From assembly GCF_964340395.1 (NCBI RefSeq), contig NC_135556.1, positions 26,154,223-26,218,222 on the forward strand: a DNA stretch of 64,000 nt, read 5' to 3'. Source of the stretch: Glandiceps talaboti. Lineage: Eukaryota; Hemichordata; Enteropneusta; Spengelidae. Position numbers and translations under genes: made by a program. Positions 1-21,930 of this stretch are shown here, piece by piece (position 1 is the stretch's first letter; every line of letters begins with the position of its first letter). Below the pieces are notes generated by a model that saw only the letters and a program-made list of their open reading frames with translations, did not search any database and was not told the DNA's origin.

Positions 1-112
1 AAACTGCAGTATGTCATTTTCACCAACACAATAATCATTCGAATAATTTCTGTGTTCAAATACGTGGTAACATTTACATTCTCGCATCAAAAATAGCGAA
101 AGCTATAGCAAT

Positions 113-292
113 CAATGCTGGACCCCCTAACATGAACTTGATCACCACTAGACCCCCTAACATCATCCTGATTAATGCTGGATCCCCTAACATAAACCTG
201 AACAATTTTGGACCATTTAACGTATACCTTAGTAATACTGGACCCCTAACTTAAACCTGATCAGTGCTGGACCCCCTAACATAAATCTGATT
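113..292. repeat. Degenerate ~34-bp minisatellite
   Basis: About five imperfect tandem units built on CTGGACCCCCTAACATAAAC followed by CTGATyA lie just past the last THOC2 exon in the window, inside the next intron. Units differ by substitutions and small indels, suggesting an old array. Confidence 0.8.
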
Positions 293-402
293 ATGTGATC
301 ATCATTCTACACTCAAGTTCTTGCTTTAGTGTGACAACTTACACGGACTAGAACTTCGCCCTCTAAGGCAATAACATTACAGTTGAATAAATCAAAGGAT
401 AC

Positions 403-11292
<10,890 letters not shown>

Positions 11293-11375
11293 TTTGATCC
11301 CCAACTGTAACCCGGATGTTGGTTTCTCGGCATGTTTGGTTCCCATGATGCTCTCTGAAAATATGAACATCAAAA
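11293..11375. promoter_or_regulatory. Compact divergent promoter between THOC2 and ALKBH8
   Basis: Only 83 bp separate the two start codons, which point away from each other, so both 5' leaders and the core promoter must lie in or overlap this interval and the first exons. No clear TATA box is seen. Both starts have the context AAAATGGCG, and the THOC2 one (AAAATGGCGGC) fits the YY1-type initiator motif often found over start codons of housekeeping genes. Shared bidirectional control is inferred from geometry; transcription start sites are not visible. Confidence 0.75.
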
Positions 11376-14300
11376 ATGGCGACCTCCATGGACAAACCAT
11401 GGTCATCACTGAGTAAGTCACAACAGCAAAAACTACGAAGGAAGCAGCTCCGATCACAACACACATTGATGAGACACGAAGGAATTGAGACGGTTCAGAG
11501 TTGTACTAAGGTATAGAGCACGGGTAATGTAGAACGAATATTCATTTGACATTGAACTCGATATGGATAATTGATTAAAAAAGTTATAATAACTTAGTTG
11601 ATTGATGATATTGATTGATTGGGGGACCAGGGAGGAGGGAATGAGAGAGGGAGGGAAGGACCGATCATAAAGCTCCAGGTTTATTATATATCAGGTTAAA
11701 GTAAAAACCCACAGCAAGTTTAATGTATGACACAGGCCTGTAATATGAAATATATATATTTTTATTCTTGTGTTCATTTATGTATTTATTTTATTTATTT
11801 ATTTATTTGTGTATTCATCATGTGTATATTGTAATCGTCATTAAGTTATATTCGTGATAATGTATTTACTCATCTCCATTGAAACTAGATTTCATAGCTT
11901 ATAACATTCACCAGATATATCTACAAATTTGGAGAATGATATTGCAAGTATACATTTGCATATATCAAAATAGCATAATGTATTGTTATGTAAATTACTA
12001 ACTGGTATTTTCAAGAAACAATGTTCAGCTCCAATGTGTGTTCCTTTAGCCAAGAGAGAACCTTGTTTTAATCTTTACTGATTAGTGCAAGTTTGTTTTT
12101 CTTTTTTCCTCTTTGTAGAATATTTTTGTTGGTAATGGTGGATTGGGTAATGGCATCCAACGAGAAGACCTTCAAGATGTCTTTGGACCTTTCGGTAGAA
12201 TCTCAACAATACTATTGATTCAGAGAAAACCATATGCATTTGTGTGCTTCACTGACAGCAAAGATGCTGAAAAGGCATTTGATACCCTACAAGGAAAGAC
12301 ATTTAGATTTCATGAAGAAACAGTCACATTTTATTTATCATATGTTGAAAAAGGTGAGAATTGAATTTGTATAGAGAATCAGAAAATACATGTTTGATTA
12401 CAGCTGATTCTTTATTTTCCTGAACAAAAATGTTTACATAGAATTTTATAGATTACTGGTACTTGTACATGTAAAGTTAGTCTGCAAATTTAGTATGTGA
12501 GAGTGACGGACATTATCAAACTTGTAGTAAAAATCAAAGGGATGGGCCAGTAATGCAATTGATCAATTTTTGCAAGGTAATTTGAAATTCGTAGTAAATG
12601 AGATGGCTAAAAGTAAATCACCAACACCTTTTTTCTGAAAATATTTACTGTTACTATTCATCCCAAAAATCCAAGTTGTTTGAAAATGATCTGGTTTTTT
12701 GTTTTATTAACATGACAAAACATCTTCAAATTAGTACAGTTGTATCTATTTTGTCCATATTGCAATGATTGTTGGTCTGCTCTTCTCATCCCTTTCCACA
12801 AAGGGAAGGATAATAAGGATTCTCCCAGTGATGTATTTGAATATCTCCAGAAAATACATTACGGCACAATGACATGACATTTCCCATGGTCTAAATCATT
12901 GTGTGCTATATGTTAATTTCAGTGTCTACATCATTGTATTCAATTCAATTCAATTCAATAGAACTTTATTCATCCCAGACATGGGCAATTAAAGGTGTGG
13001 CTCAAATACAATACATCAATATATCAAAAAATACAAACAAATATACAAAACAATATATACAGAGACACAGAACGATACTAAGACAATCATCATCACTCAA
13101 AAAGTTTACGAATCATTCATAAGCCGCACAGCAGTGGGAATGAATGACAACTTGCGCCGGTTTGACCTGCAAGCCGGGCATCTAAAACGACAACCAGAGG
13201 GAATATATAGAGCTATATGTCTACATCATTGTATGCTATATGTTAATTTCAGTGCCAACTCAGTGCAGTAGTGATAAAAGTATGCCTCCTGGACTGTTTA
13301 TAATAGAGGATTTTATCACCATGGAGATGGAGAAAAATCTACTAGAGAGCATAGCATGGGACACAGATGAAGTGGGTGTAAAGGAAGGTAATAGCTCGCA
13401 CAGCGGCCACAAAGCAACTTCGTAACAGCTCAATTACTAGTACGCATGCATGCATGTTATTTGGTGGTTTTATATTGATGTCGATGTTTGATTGATATAG
13501 TATGCCAAGTTTTGAATGTTGTCAATGTTTCAAGTTATATTTCTGTACTATTTACTTTTGTTTGTTTGTTTGTTTACTTTTTTGTTTGTGTGTTTGTTTG
13601 TTTGTTTACTTTTTTGTTTGTTTGTTTGTGTGTTTGTTTGTTTGTTTACTTTTTTGTTTGTTGTAATCCCCTATGATCTGTCCTAGGTATGGTAAAGTAA
13701 TTCTCTTCATCAAAGTCTTATCATGAAGAGAGTCTCTCAGTCCTGTCATTTTTGCTAAATTTCCCTTCAATATTTTCTTCAGATGAAAAGATCCTGAAAC
13801 ACAGGAGAGTAAAACATTATGGGTATGAATTCCGATATGATACCAATAATGTGGATAAAGACAAACCATTGCCTTCTGGGATATCACTATTGCACAATAG
13901 TGTCATCGATGACATCATGAAGATTGGACATGTCAATCATAGACCAGATCAAATCACCGTCAATCAATATCAACCAGGACAAGGTAAGTGTCATTGGTCA
14001 TGTGATCGATGGCATCATGACGACTGGACATGTCAATCATAGACCAGATCAAATCAATGTCAGTCAATATCAACCAGGACAAAGTGTCATTGGTCATGTG
14101 ATTGATGACATAACTATACTTGTGATGACATCATTGGTCATGTAATTAATGACATTGTCATGTGATTGATATCATTAGTCACATGATAGATGACATCATT
14201 GGTCATCAGATCACTGTCAATCAATATCAACCAGGGTAAAGTAGGTCTCACTGGTCATGTGAATGATGACATCACTGGTCATGTGATGGCATCACTGGTC

Positions 14301-17300
14301 ATGTGATGGCATCACTGGTCATGTGGTTAATTTGTCAATCAGTTCTGTTATGATGAAGAATACTTTCTCAGTGACTTCAGCAGAAGAGAGAATCTTTGAA
14401 ATATATAGAGAAAACAGGTATAGGAAAAAAATATCTTTATACATTTGTGTATACTCCTGAAATGACGCCTTCTAGCCATATATAAAACTGATGTGTTTTC
14501 ACTTTGATTTCATTTCAGGCATTCCTCCTCATATTGACACTCACTCAGCATTTGAGGATGAAATTATCTCATTAAGTCTTGGTTCTGAGGTAAGTTATCA
14601 AGATGACAAGACCTATCCATGATGTAATGTGGTATAAGAATGGTGAATTCTAGTAGTACATGTACCTATCCATGATATAATGTGGTATAAGAATGGTGAA
14701 TTCTAGTTATACATGTACCTATCCATGATATAATGTGGTATAAGAATGGTGAATTCTAGTAATACATGTACCTATCCATGATATAATGTGGTATAAGAAT
14801 GGTGAATTCTAGTAGTACATGTACCTATCCATGATATAATGTGGTATAAGAATGGTGAATTCTAGTAATACATGTACCTATCCATGATATAATGTGGTAT
14901 AAGAATGGTGAATTCTAGTAATACATGTACCTATCCATGATATAATGTGGTATAAGAATGGTGAATTCTAGTAGTACATGTACCTATCCATGATGTAATG
15001 TGGTATAAGAATGGTGAATTCTAGTAATACATGTACCTATCCATGATATAATGTGGTATAAGAATGGTGAATTCTAGTAGTACATGTACCTATCCATGAT
15101 ATAATGTGGTATAAGAATGGTGAATTCTAGTAATACATGTACCTATCCATGATGTAATGTGGTATAAGAATGGTGAATTCTAGTAATACATGTACCTATC
15201 CATGATATAATGTGGTATAAGAATGGTGAATTCTAGTAATACATGTACCTATCCATGATATAATGTGGTATAAGAATGGTGAATTCTAGTAATACATGTA
15301 CCTATCCATGATATAATGTGGTATAAGAATGGTGAATTCTAGTAGTACATGTACCTATCCATGATGTAATGTGGTTTAAGAATGGTAAATTCTAGTTATA
15401 CATGTAATTTAGTTTACCAGTAATACATACCAAATGAAGAATATCATTATTAATGTTATCTTATTAATAAAATCATAAGGAATAGTCCGGATCATTCCAT
15501 TTTTCTGAACTAACTTTTCCTATAACTTTCCTTATCCAACATTGGCTTTCTTCAAATGCAGGTGACTGGAGTAGCTATATCATGGCCATCATCTTCAACT
15601 TTTGATACATGTTGCAAGATTTTTCATGTTAGTCTTATCTTACATATTTGTCTAGGTTGTGATGGATTTCAAACATCCCGACAATCACCACATACCAGTC
15701 TTGGTACCACAAAGAAGTCTGCTAATTATGACTGGAGAAAGTAGATACATGTGGACTCATGGGTATGTAAATCAAATACTATAAGAATCCTTGTAATAGA
15801 TTCTCAAGGGCAGTAAAATACCAATTTTTATATAGTCTTAAGTTTGACAACAATGGTGTCAAACTTTACACCATATAGAAATTGGTATTTTATTGCCCTC
15901 CCCCACCCCTACAGGCACTGCCGTGAGGAGGGCTAAGATGACCCATTTCTGCCCGTCTGTCTGTTTTATGAACTTGTTAGTAAATTGTAGTTCCATATTT
16001 TAGACACCATTAATAACACACTAGTGTTGTAATTATGTATTAAGAAGTAGAAGACTAGTTATTTTCTAAATAATACAGTGCCAGTAAACCCTACTTACAT
16101 GCAGTACGCATTGAAATATTGACATGTAGAATTGCCCTCTGTCACTAAGGCGTAACATACTTCCATTTGTTTGACTGTTTGTTGTAGGATTACTCCAAGG
16201 AAACATGATGTCGTCCCAGCTGATCACATGACAAGTACTGATGTAGATAAAAGTGCATTGACCCTGCACAAACGATCAACGAGAACATCATTTACATTTC
16301 GAGCCATCAGACATGGGCCTTGTAAATGTGGTAAGATTCTCATTCAAACTTTTGATTTTGCTTTCATTGTGATTAAACTAATATTCTCATGATGGTTAGT
16401 TACGTCAACTGTGATGTTACAACTCTTCTGCAAATTTGACCACACTGCTACAAAAGATGTGATATCTTAAGTGATCAATAGCTGTTTTCAGTGGAAGACT
16501 ATTTTGCAAGTGAAAGTCAAAGAGTTACCATATTATCATAAAAGAAGTGTATTTACAAGATTGCCATAAAAGAGAAATTCAATGTGTTGATCTAAATATA
16601 CAGAAATGACCTCCGTGGTATGTAAGGTTACCTAAAACATTAAACTCTTACATACCTCATGAAATGATACATTTTGATCAACACATCGGAATTTCTCTCT
16701 TTTGGCATGCAATCTACTGTAGAGTTGTGTGTAAATGTTTGAACTGATTTAAAATTTGACTCAATGTATTTATCACTGACTTAGACTGTGTTCTGTATGA
16801 TTTGACACAATTTTTGTCTTTTGGCAGCATACCCTGCACAATGTGATACACAACAAAGCAAGACACCAGATTCTGACAGGTTGCTGCCTACAAGTGAATA
16901 TGAAGCTGCCTATTTAGAGAAACAACATGTACATGAAGTGTATGATGTCATTGCTGAACATTTCAGTGGAACCAGACACTCTCCATGGCCCAAAGTAGCC
17001 GAGTTTTTAAAACAACAACCAGATGGTGCCATATTGGCTGATATAGGTAGAAATTAGAGTTACTCTCTAAGTATTGATTATAGAAGAGGTTTAATTTCCC
17101 ACACTTTTGTTTACTGAAAAAGCAATTAAATAAAACCCTATGGATGTGGAAAATTAAGCCCACAATGTTGCTTCACAAAACTGATCTTTGAAATTTAAAC
17201 AGAGACAGAGAGGGCAAAATAGTAAATTCAAGAAAACTAACTGACAATTGTGTAGTTACACCGTATCATAAAATAAAACCATAACCAATATTCATGTAGT

Positions 17301-19908
17301 TACACCTTACCATTTAGTAAAACCATAACTGATAATTGCTTAGTTACACCGTACCATAAACCAGTAAAACCATAGCAACAGACAATTCCTATACTGTATA
17401 ATACACAAAGTCGCAAACAGAAAGTGATATGGATGGTAATAACTTTTGAAAATTTAGGATATCATACACTACATACCTAGGTTGATAAAAATGGTCTGTG
17501 CATACAGACAGGGAACAAGTAGTACTTTAAAAATGAGAAGTTTATTTTTTTCCTTTTTCTAATACTCGGCAAGTGAGTTTACACTGTCTTGATGCTACGC
17601 AATGTTTTGGTGTGTAAGAGGGTAACTGGAACTTTTGTATATTATGAAGTACATGTGTTAGACTGTCGACAGTCGCTCATGCCTTTTTTCCTACGTCTTA
17701 TCTAAACTCCGATCCGGTGCAACACTACTATAATCGCATAAAGATATCGAGGGACAAAGGCCCGAGTGATCAAGGGCCGAAGGCTCGATATCAGTATGGG
17801 ATTATAGTAGTATTGCGCTGGATCAGAGCGCGGCAATGACTTAGGTTTAGATAAAACGTAGGAAAAAAAGCGCAAGCGACTGTCGACATAGATTAATTGG
17901 CTTTCATAGATTAATTTCATTGTCTTTCTCCTCTGTTTTCAAAAGGATGTGGAAATGGTAAATATCTAGGCATAAATAAACAGTTATTTGAGGTGAGTAA
18001 CAGGTTGATTTGACAAATTACTGATTCCTTGGCTTTCAAAAGCTACATAACTGCATCATTACATTTGAGCACTGGATATATCTTACTGATGTCATGAGAT
18101 TGATGACATCACTGGTCATTTTGATGATGACATCACAGATCATGTGATTAATGACATCACAATGACTGGCATGTCAATCACAGACCAATACTGACTTCAA
18201 ATCTCTTTATGAATTAGTGATTCCTCTTTTCATATGTACTTTATGAAACTTTGGGGCATCCATGGATGGCAAAAAAAATCATTCTGATTTTGATGCTCAT
18301 TGTCAACGTTGTATTTTCAGATTGGCTGTGACAGAAGTGTTAACTTAATAGATATTTGTCAGCAGAGAGGTTTTGAAGCGTTTGTATGTGATGCGTTGTC
18401 TGTACCACTACGTAGTAACAGCTGTGATGTTGTCATCTCTATAGCTGTCATTCATCATCTCTCAACACAGGTATTGTTTAGTTATCAATAGGCCATTGCA
18501 GACTGCAAACAGGAAATTGAGAATACAGCGCCCTCGCTCAAATTGGGGGTATCAACACCTCATAGTACTGTTTCTTAAGAGCTTTGTTCCTTGGTATTCT
18601 GTAGAAGTGTAAATCAGGGATGTTTTTCACATTGTTCAGACATCAAGGCAGCAGCGCTCTATAATTAACCAATGTATATCAGGTATACCCCCAAGGTACA
18701 CACAGACAGGAGTAGAGGGCCACCATGGCAAATTATGGAAAGGCCTATTATCTTGTCATTCGCAAGCACATGATTTTATCAAATATGTTAATTCACTGTA
18801 AAACATTCGACTTCTAGTTAGATCTTTTTTCAAGCTTTGTATAATTTGTTATTGTTGTTGCCGTTGTTGCCATGGTCACTAATATTATTGTTGTTGTAGC
18901 ATTGTCTTGAAATGGCAGGGTGGCTTTATAATATAAATAATATGATGTATGTGTATGAAAGAAAAAAAAAGAAAAAAAATTACAGGTTATCTGAAAGAAA
19001 CTAAAATAGTGCATAAACCATGTAAACAAATAATTTTCATCTTTTATGAAATTATGATAATAACTAACATGCACTAGTCATGTTAATGAAGCTTTGCAAA
19101 CCAATTGTACTTTTAGGAAAGGAGACTTCAAGCCATCAGAGAAATTGTAAGAATTCTGAGATGTGGTGGACAGGCTCTGGTCTATGTATGGGCCATGGAA
19201 CAAGAACGATTCAAGGTGAAATCAAAGTATCTCAAAGGAGCCAAGAAAATGATCACTTCAGATGGAGAAGTGGATGTAAAGCACAAGGATGGTGAAGTGT
19301 TGTCTCAGAATTCTGCCAGAAATGAAGATATCATAAAAAGTGATGCTGGAGAATCATGTGTACAAAATGTGGAACAGACGGGAGAAACTGATGTCGATTC
19401 TTTAGAGAAAAACAGAAAGCAGAAAAGTGAGAGTGATGTGAGAGGAGTTGAAGTGCAGAGAGAGTATAAAAATGTACCCAATGCAGAGGCTTGTAACATG
19501 GGTGATAGTAATCATGGTGCTAAGTCTGACATTGCCTCAAACCAGGATGAAATGAGTTCCAAAGTAGACGCAACCCAGAGGTTAACAACAAAGGGAAATG
19601 TTCACTCTTCTAGTACTTTACCTGTACATATAAACAGGACTGCATTTGAGAAACAGGATTTGCTTGTACCGTGGCATCTGAAGGAAAAAGGAGGAAAGAG
19701 AAAGGAAGAAAAGGGAGAAAATACTGGAGTTGTAAAAGATGGTTGTTCTGACTCTACAATGACAACAAAGTCATCAGTCTTTCACAGATTTTATCATGTT
19801 TTCAAAGAGGGAGAATTAGAAACTCTGTGTAAACAGTGTAACAATGTCAAGGTCATGAAAGTTTATTACGATCAAGGCAACTGGTGTGTAATTCTAGCAA
19901 AAACATGA
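11376..19908 (+). CDS. ALKBH8: Alkylated DNA repair protein AlkB homologue 8 (tRNA U34 methyltransferase/hydroxylase)
   Basis: ALKBH8 finishes wobble-uridine modification in tRNAs. With TRMT112 its methyltransferase domain makes mcm5U, and its Fe(II)/2-oxoglutarate domain hydroxylates this to mchm5U. Eleven phase-consistent exons encode 744 aa: 11376-11510, 12119-12353, 13253-13387, 13783-13983, 14519-14589, 15656-15762, 16188-16330, 16828-17046, 17946-17992, 18321-18470 and 19117-19908. Visible parts are a conserved N-terminal helix ([10 protein letters not shown]), an RRM at about 46-123, AlkB iron ligands H240-I-D242 and H294 (WTHG), 2-oxoglutarate arginines in RTSFTFR (R327, R333), a zinc cluster C340-K-C342...C348, the SAM motif GCGNGK at 416-421, and VYVWAMEQE. 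The C-terminal [11 protein letters not shown] matches vertebrates. It is about 80 aa longer than the human protein (664 aa), mostly in a Lys/Glu/Ser-rich linker in the last exon between the methyltransferase core and the C-terminal motif. All known catalytic residues appear intact. The start is chosen for the homologous N-terminus. Confidence 0.97.
12921..13234 (-). mobile_element. 5'-truncated LINE 3' fragment with target-site duplication
   Basis: Read on the minus strand, about 280 bp ends with AATAAAGTTCTATTGAATTG and an ATTGA pentamer tail, as in CR1/L2-like non-LTR elements. The upstream part encodes [20 protein letters not shown], resembling the reverse-transcriptase C-terminus (R-NRR--SFIP-AVRLWN). 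A 17-bp duplication, TGTCTACATCATTGTAT, flanks it (starting about 12921 and 13218). It lies in ALKBH8 intron 2, about 20 bp before the exon 3 acceptor. Clade assignment is tentative. Confidence 0.8.
13550..13663. repeat. TTTG-rich compound microsatellite
   Basis: TTTG runs are interrupted by a recurring TTTACTTTTTTG block, giving about three higher-order units in ALKBH8 intron 3. Low-complexity open frames here are not genes. Confidence 0.85.
13996..14340 (+). repeat. Partial duplications of an AlkB exon plus GTCATGTGATGACATCA minisatellite
   Basis: From about 14004 to 14082 the sequence repeats the 3' end of the preceding exon (13783-13983) with few changes. It still reads [18 protein letters not shown], but the splice donor is lost (AAGGTAAG became AAAGTGTC). 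A second, shorter copy of the exon end is at about 14207-14240. Between and after them are units of GTCATGTGATTGATGACATC. Related GACATCAC units recur at 18060-18180 in another ALKBH8 intron. The copies lie wholly in intron 4 and are pseudo-exonic. Confidence 0.88.
14611..15405. repeat. 53-bp minisatellite, about 15 near-identical copies
   Basis: The unit contains ACCTATCCATGATATAATGT, then GGTATAAGAATGGTGAATTC and TAGTAATACATGT. Copies differ at only a few positions (GATGTAATG or GATATAATG; TAGTAGT, TAGTAAT or TAGTTAT). The array starts about 20 bp after the donor of ALKBH8 exon 5. The high identity indicates recent expansion. Confidence 0.97.
15807..15899. mobile_element. 93-bp hairpin element (MITE-like) in ALKBH8 intron 6
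   Basis: The two 43-bp arms are near-perfect inverted repeats. The left starts AGGGCAGTAAAATACCAATT and the right ends AATTGGTATTTTATTGCCCT, with a loop of only a few bases. No target duplication is obvious and no coding capacity is present. Confidence 0.75.
16559..16714. mobile_element. 156-bp inverted-repeat element in ALKBH8 intron 7
   Basis: Left arm GATTGCCATAAAAGAGAAAT plus TCAATGTGTTGATC pairs with the right arm GATCAACACATCGGAATTTC plus TCTCTTTTGGCATGCAATC. An inner pair, GGTATGTAAG and CTTACATACC, extends the foldback. It is non-coding and consistent with a small MITE. Confidence 0.65.
17661..17888. mobile_element. Foldback MITE, copy 1 (GACTGTCGACAGTCGC ends, TA flanks)
   Basis: A 228-bp element is almost entirely palindromic. 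The left arm runs GACTGTCGACAGTCGCTC...TTATCTAAACTCCGATCCGG...GATATCGAGG, and the right arm is its inverse. It is flanked by TA on both sides; the right end lacks the last three bases. A second copy is at 51945-52184. It sits in ALKBH8 intron 8, ending only 57 bp before exon 9. Confidence 0.85.
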
Positions 19909-19946
19909 TTTTACTACAATCAAGGCAACTGGTGTGTAATCCTAGA
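19909..19946 (+). pseudogene. Duplicated ALKBH8 C-terminal segment in the 3' UTR
   Basis: Immediately after the ALKBH8 stop codon, about 35 bp repeats the last coding segment. In frame it would read [11 protein letters not shown] after the genuine [14 protein letters not shown]. It is separated from the real end only by the stop codon and is therefore untranslated; a short tandem duplication is the simplest origin. Confidence 0.85.
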
Positions 19947-20109
19947 TGGTAAAAGTAATGTATATGAAAAATATTGAAATCAGATGATTTACATTAAATA
20001 TCAATTATATGAAATATTCTATGATTATCCATTCTAATAATGTTGTGTATATGTGATATGATTTGTTTATTTGGATTTTTGAACTCATGGTTGAAGTGAG
20101 CTTTGTGAT

Positions 20110-20313
20110 TTGTGTGTGTGTGTGTGTGTGTAGTTATGTATGTATGCATATATGCATATATATAGGTATGTATGTGTGAATGTAGGTAGGTAGGTAGGTA
20201 GGTATGTACATATCTAAGTGTGTGTATGTATGTACAAATGTGTTTTGAATGCATTTGTGGATGTGTGTGTGTGTGTGTGCATGTGTATATATGTATGAAT
20301 GTGTGTGTGTGTG
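20110..20313. repeat. GT-rich compound microsatellite
   Basis: Blocks of GT, GTAT, GTAG and GTATGT repeats lie about 200-400 bp downstream of ALKBH8. No gene signal is present. Confidence 0.85.
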
Positions 20314-20899
20314 ATTTATTTTTAAGGTCTGTTTGATGACTGTATGTTTACATATGTTTTAGTATGATTCTTTGGGCTATGCAGTTGGGGTATGTGTAAA
20401 ATGGTTTTCACATAAAAAAGTCAATTCACACCTTATGTAATTTTACTGGTATAACTTGCTGTTAAACATCCACTATTTCCAGATACACCTCTATTTTTAG
20501 TGAAAGTTTCCTGACAAATATCCAAAAGATTCAACCCTGTTGTCATTTGATCACATTCACAGATAAGATACTAATTTCAAGATATCTGTAAGTGCACTAC
20601 ATCTAGTAATATATGCCCAATCCTATCCAAAGCAGTGAAATAATAGTAATAATGGTATACATCTATTAAAAATGTGTACCGAACACCAGGTATAGTATAG
20701 GAAAATGTAATGTAAAAAAACAAAGTAATTGGGGGGGGGGGGCTATATGTTGTGAGAGGGCGCTATTGTCCTGACAAAAACAATGCAAAACGTCCAGTCG
20801 TGTTGTTCATCATAACATATGTTGTATTACATTCGATATAAACAGCTTCGATTTTTATGTCTAAAATGCTTAGTAAGTATATGTTCATACAGAATATGG

Positions 20900-21930
20900 T
20901 TTTTGCCCTGCCCTGCGCTCTCTGGGCGCGACGCTTAGGTCAACTTGAGGAAAGAAACAAAGAACAATCATATGTTTTCCTTGGTGATCCGGTGTATAAT
21001 TAATTAAAATCGTGTTTTCTGTTTGTGTTTTGCAAAATATACTATTTTTTGACGCAAGATCAACAACAAATCACAGTAAGTAACATTCTTATATCAGCTG
21101 TAGTGCTCATTTACCAACGCGTGAGACACGTCATATGTAATCACTACTTGGCCTAGTCCTGCTTGCATACGGAGGAATTCGGGACTCGATTCTGACAATT
21201 GTCCCTCCCCCTCCGTCCTGCGAAGAGCCAGCCGTGAAATACGGACTTACAAAAAATGCCGGTAACTAAGGAATAAAATCGCCCAGTGGTCAAATATTAG
21301 CAATAAATCTATTATTTAGTCGGTTTACCTCATTTTGACTGCAAAAGTCCTATAGCAGATGACCAAAACTATCAAAATCGGAACTTTTCAAATTCTATCG
21401 TAAATTTAATCACTTCTCCTTACGTACGTCGGCGCAAGTGTCTCTGGGTAATTATTCATTCACTCGACGATATCAAATGTGGCGGTGTTACGAGGGTTAC
21501 TTGAATGTTGCAGTTCGCACTTGAAAAGGTCCGATTTCGACGCTTTTTGTGATCTGAGCAGGGAATACTACCGTCAGAGGAATCGAAATGGCGTAGATAT
21601 TCGATCGGTTGCAAATATTTGATCGGTCGGTAGGTAATTCTTTTGCAATTGGCGCGGGTACATTTTGCTGGCGGTGTAGTAATAGGCAAACTCTATTGCT
21701 CTTTGCATGACGGTGTTTAGAGTCAAGTCAGTAATACAGACTCGTGCACCGTCATGGAAGCAGGACTATACTTGGCCGTACTCTCACCGTGGCCGGGGAG
21801 TCGCAGCTCAGAGACACGTACATACACTCTTGACATTGTATCGTGTACACATACTACTATATATTACTAGTATAATTTATAAAGCATGTAAAGTAGGAGT
21901 ATGGGACAAACAACTTCGAGGCGTCGACCA
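20900..21930 (+). promoter_or_regulatory. Candidate promoter/5' region of the ELMOD gene (CpG-richer segment)
   Basis: This stretch, especially about 21420-21840, is visibly richer in CpG and in unique non-repetitive sequence than the surrounding AT-rich DNA. It lies about 1.4-2 kb before the first coding ELMOD exon, which starts after a splice acceptor and so needs an upstream leader exon. No donor site could be chosen with confidence. An alternative is the promoter of an unrecognised minus-strand transcript. Confidence 0.35.
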
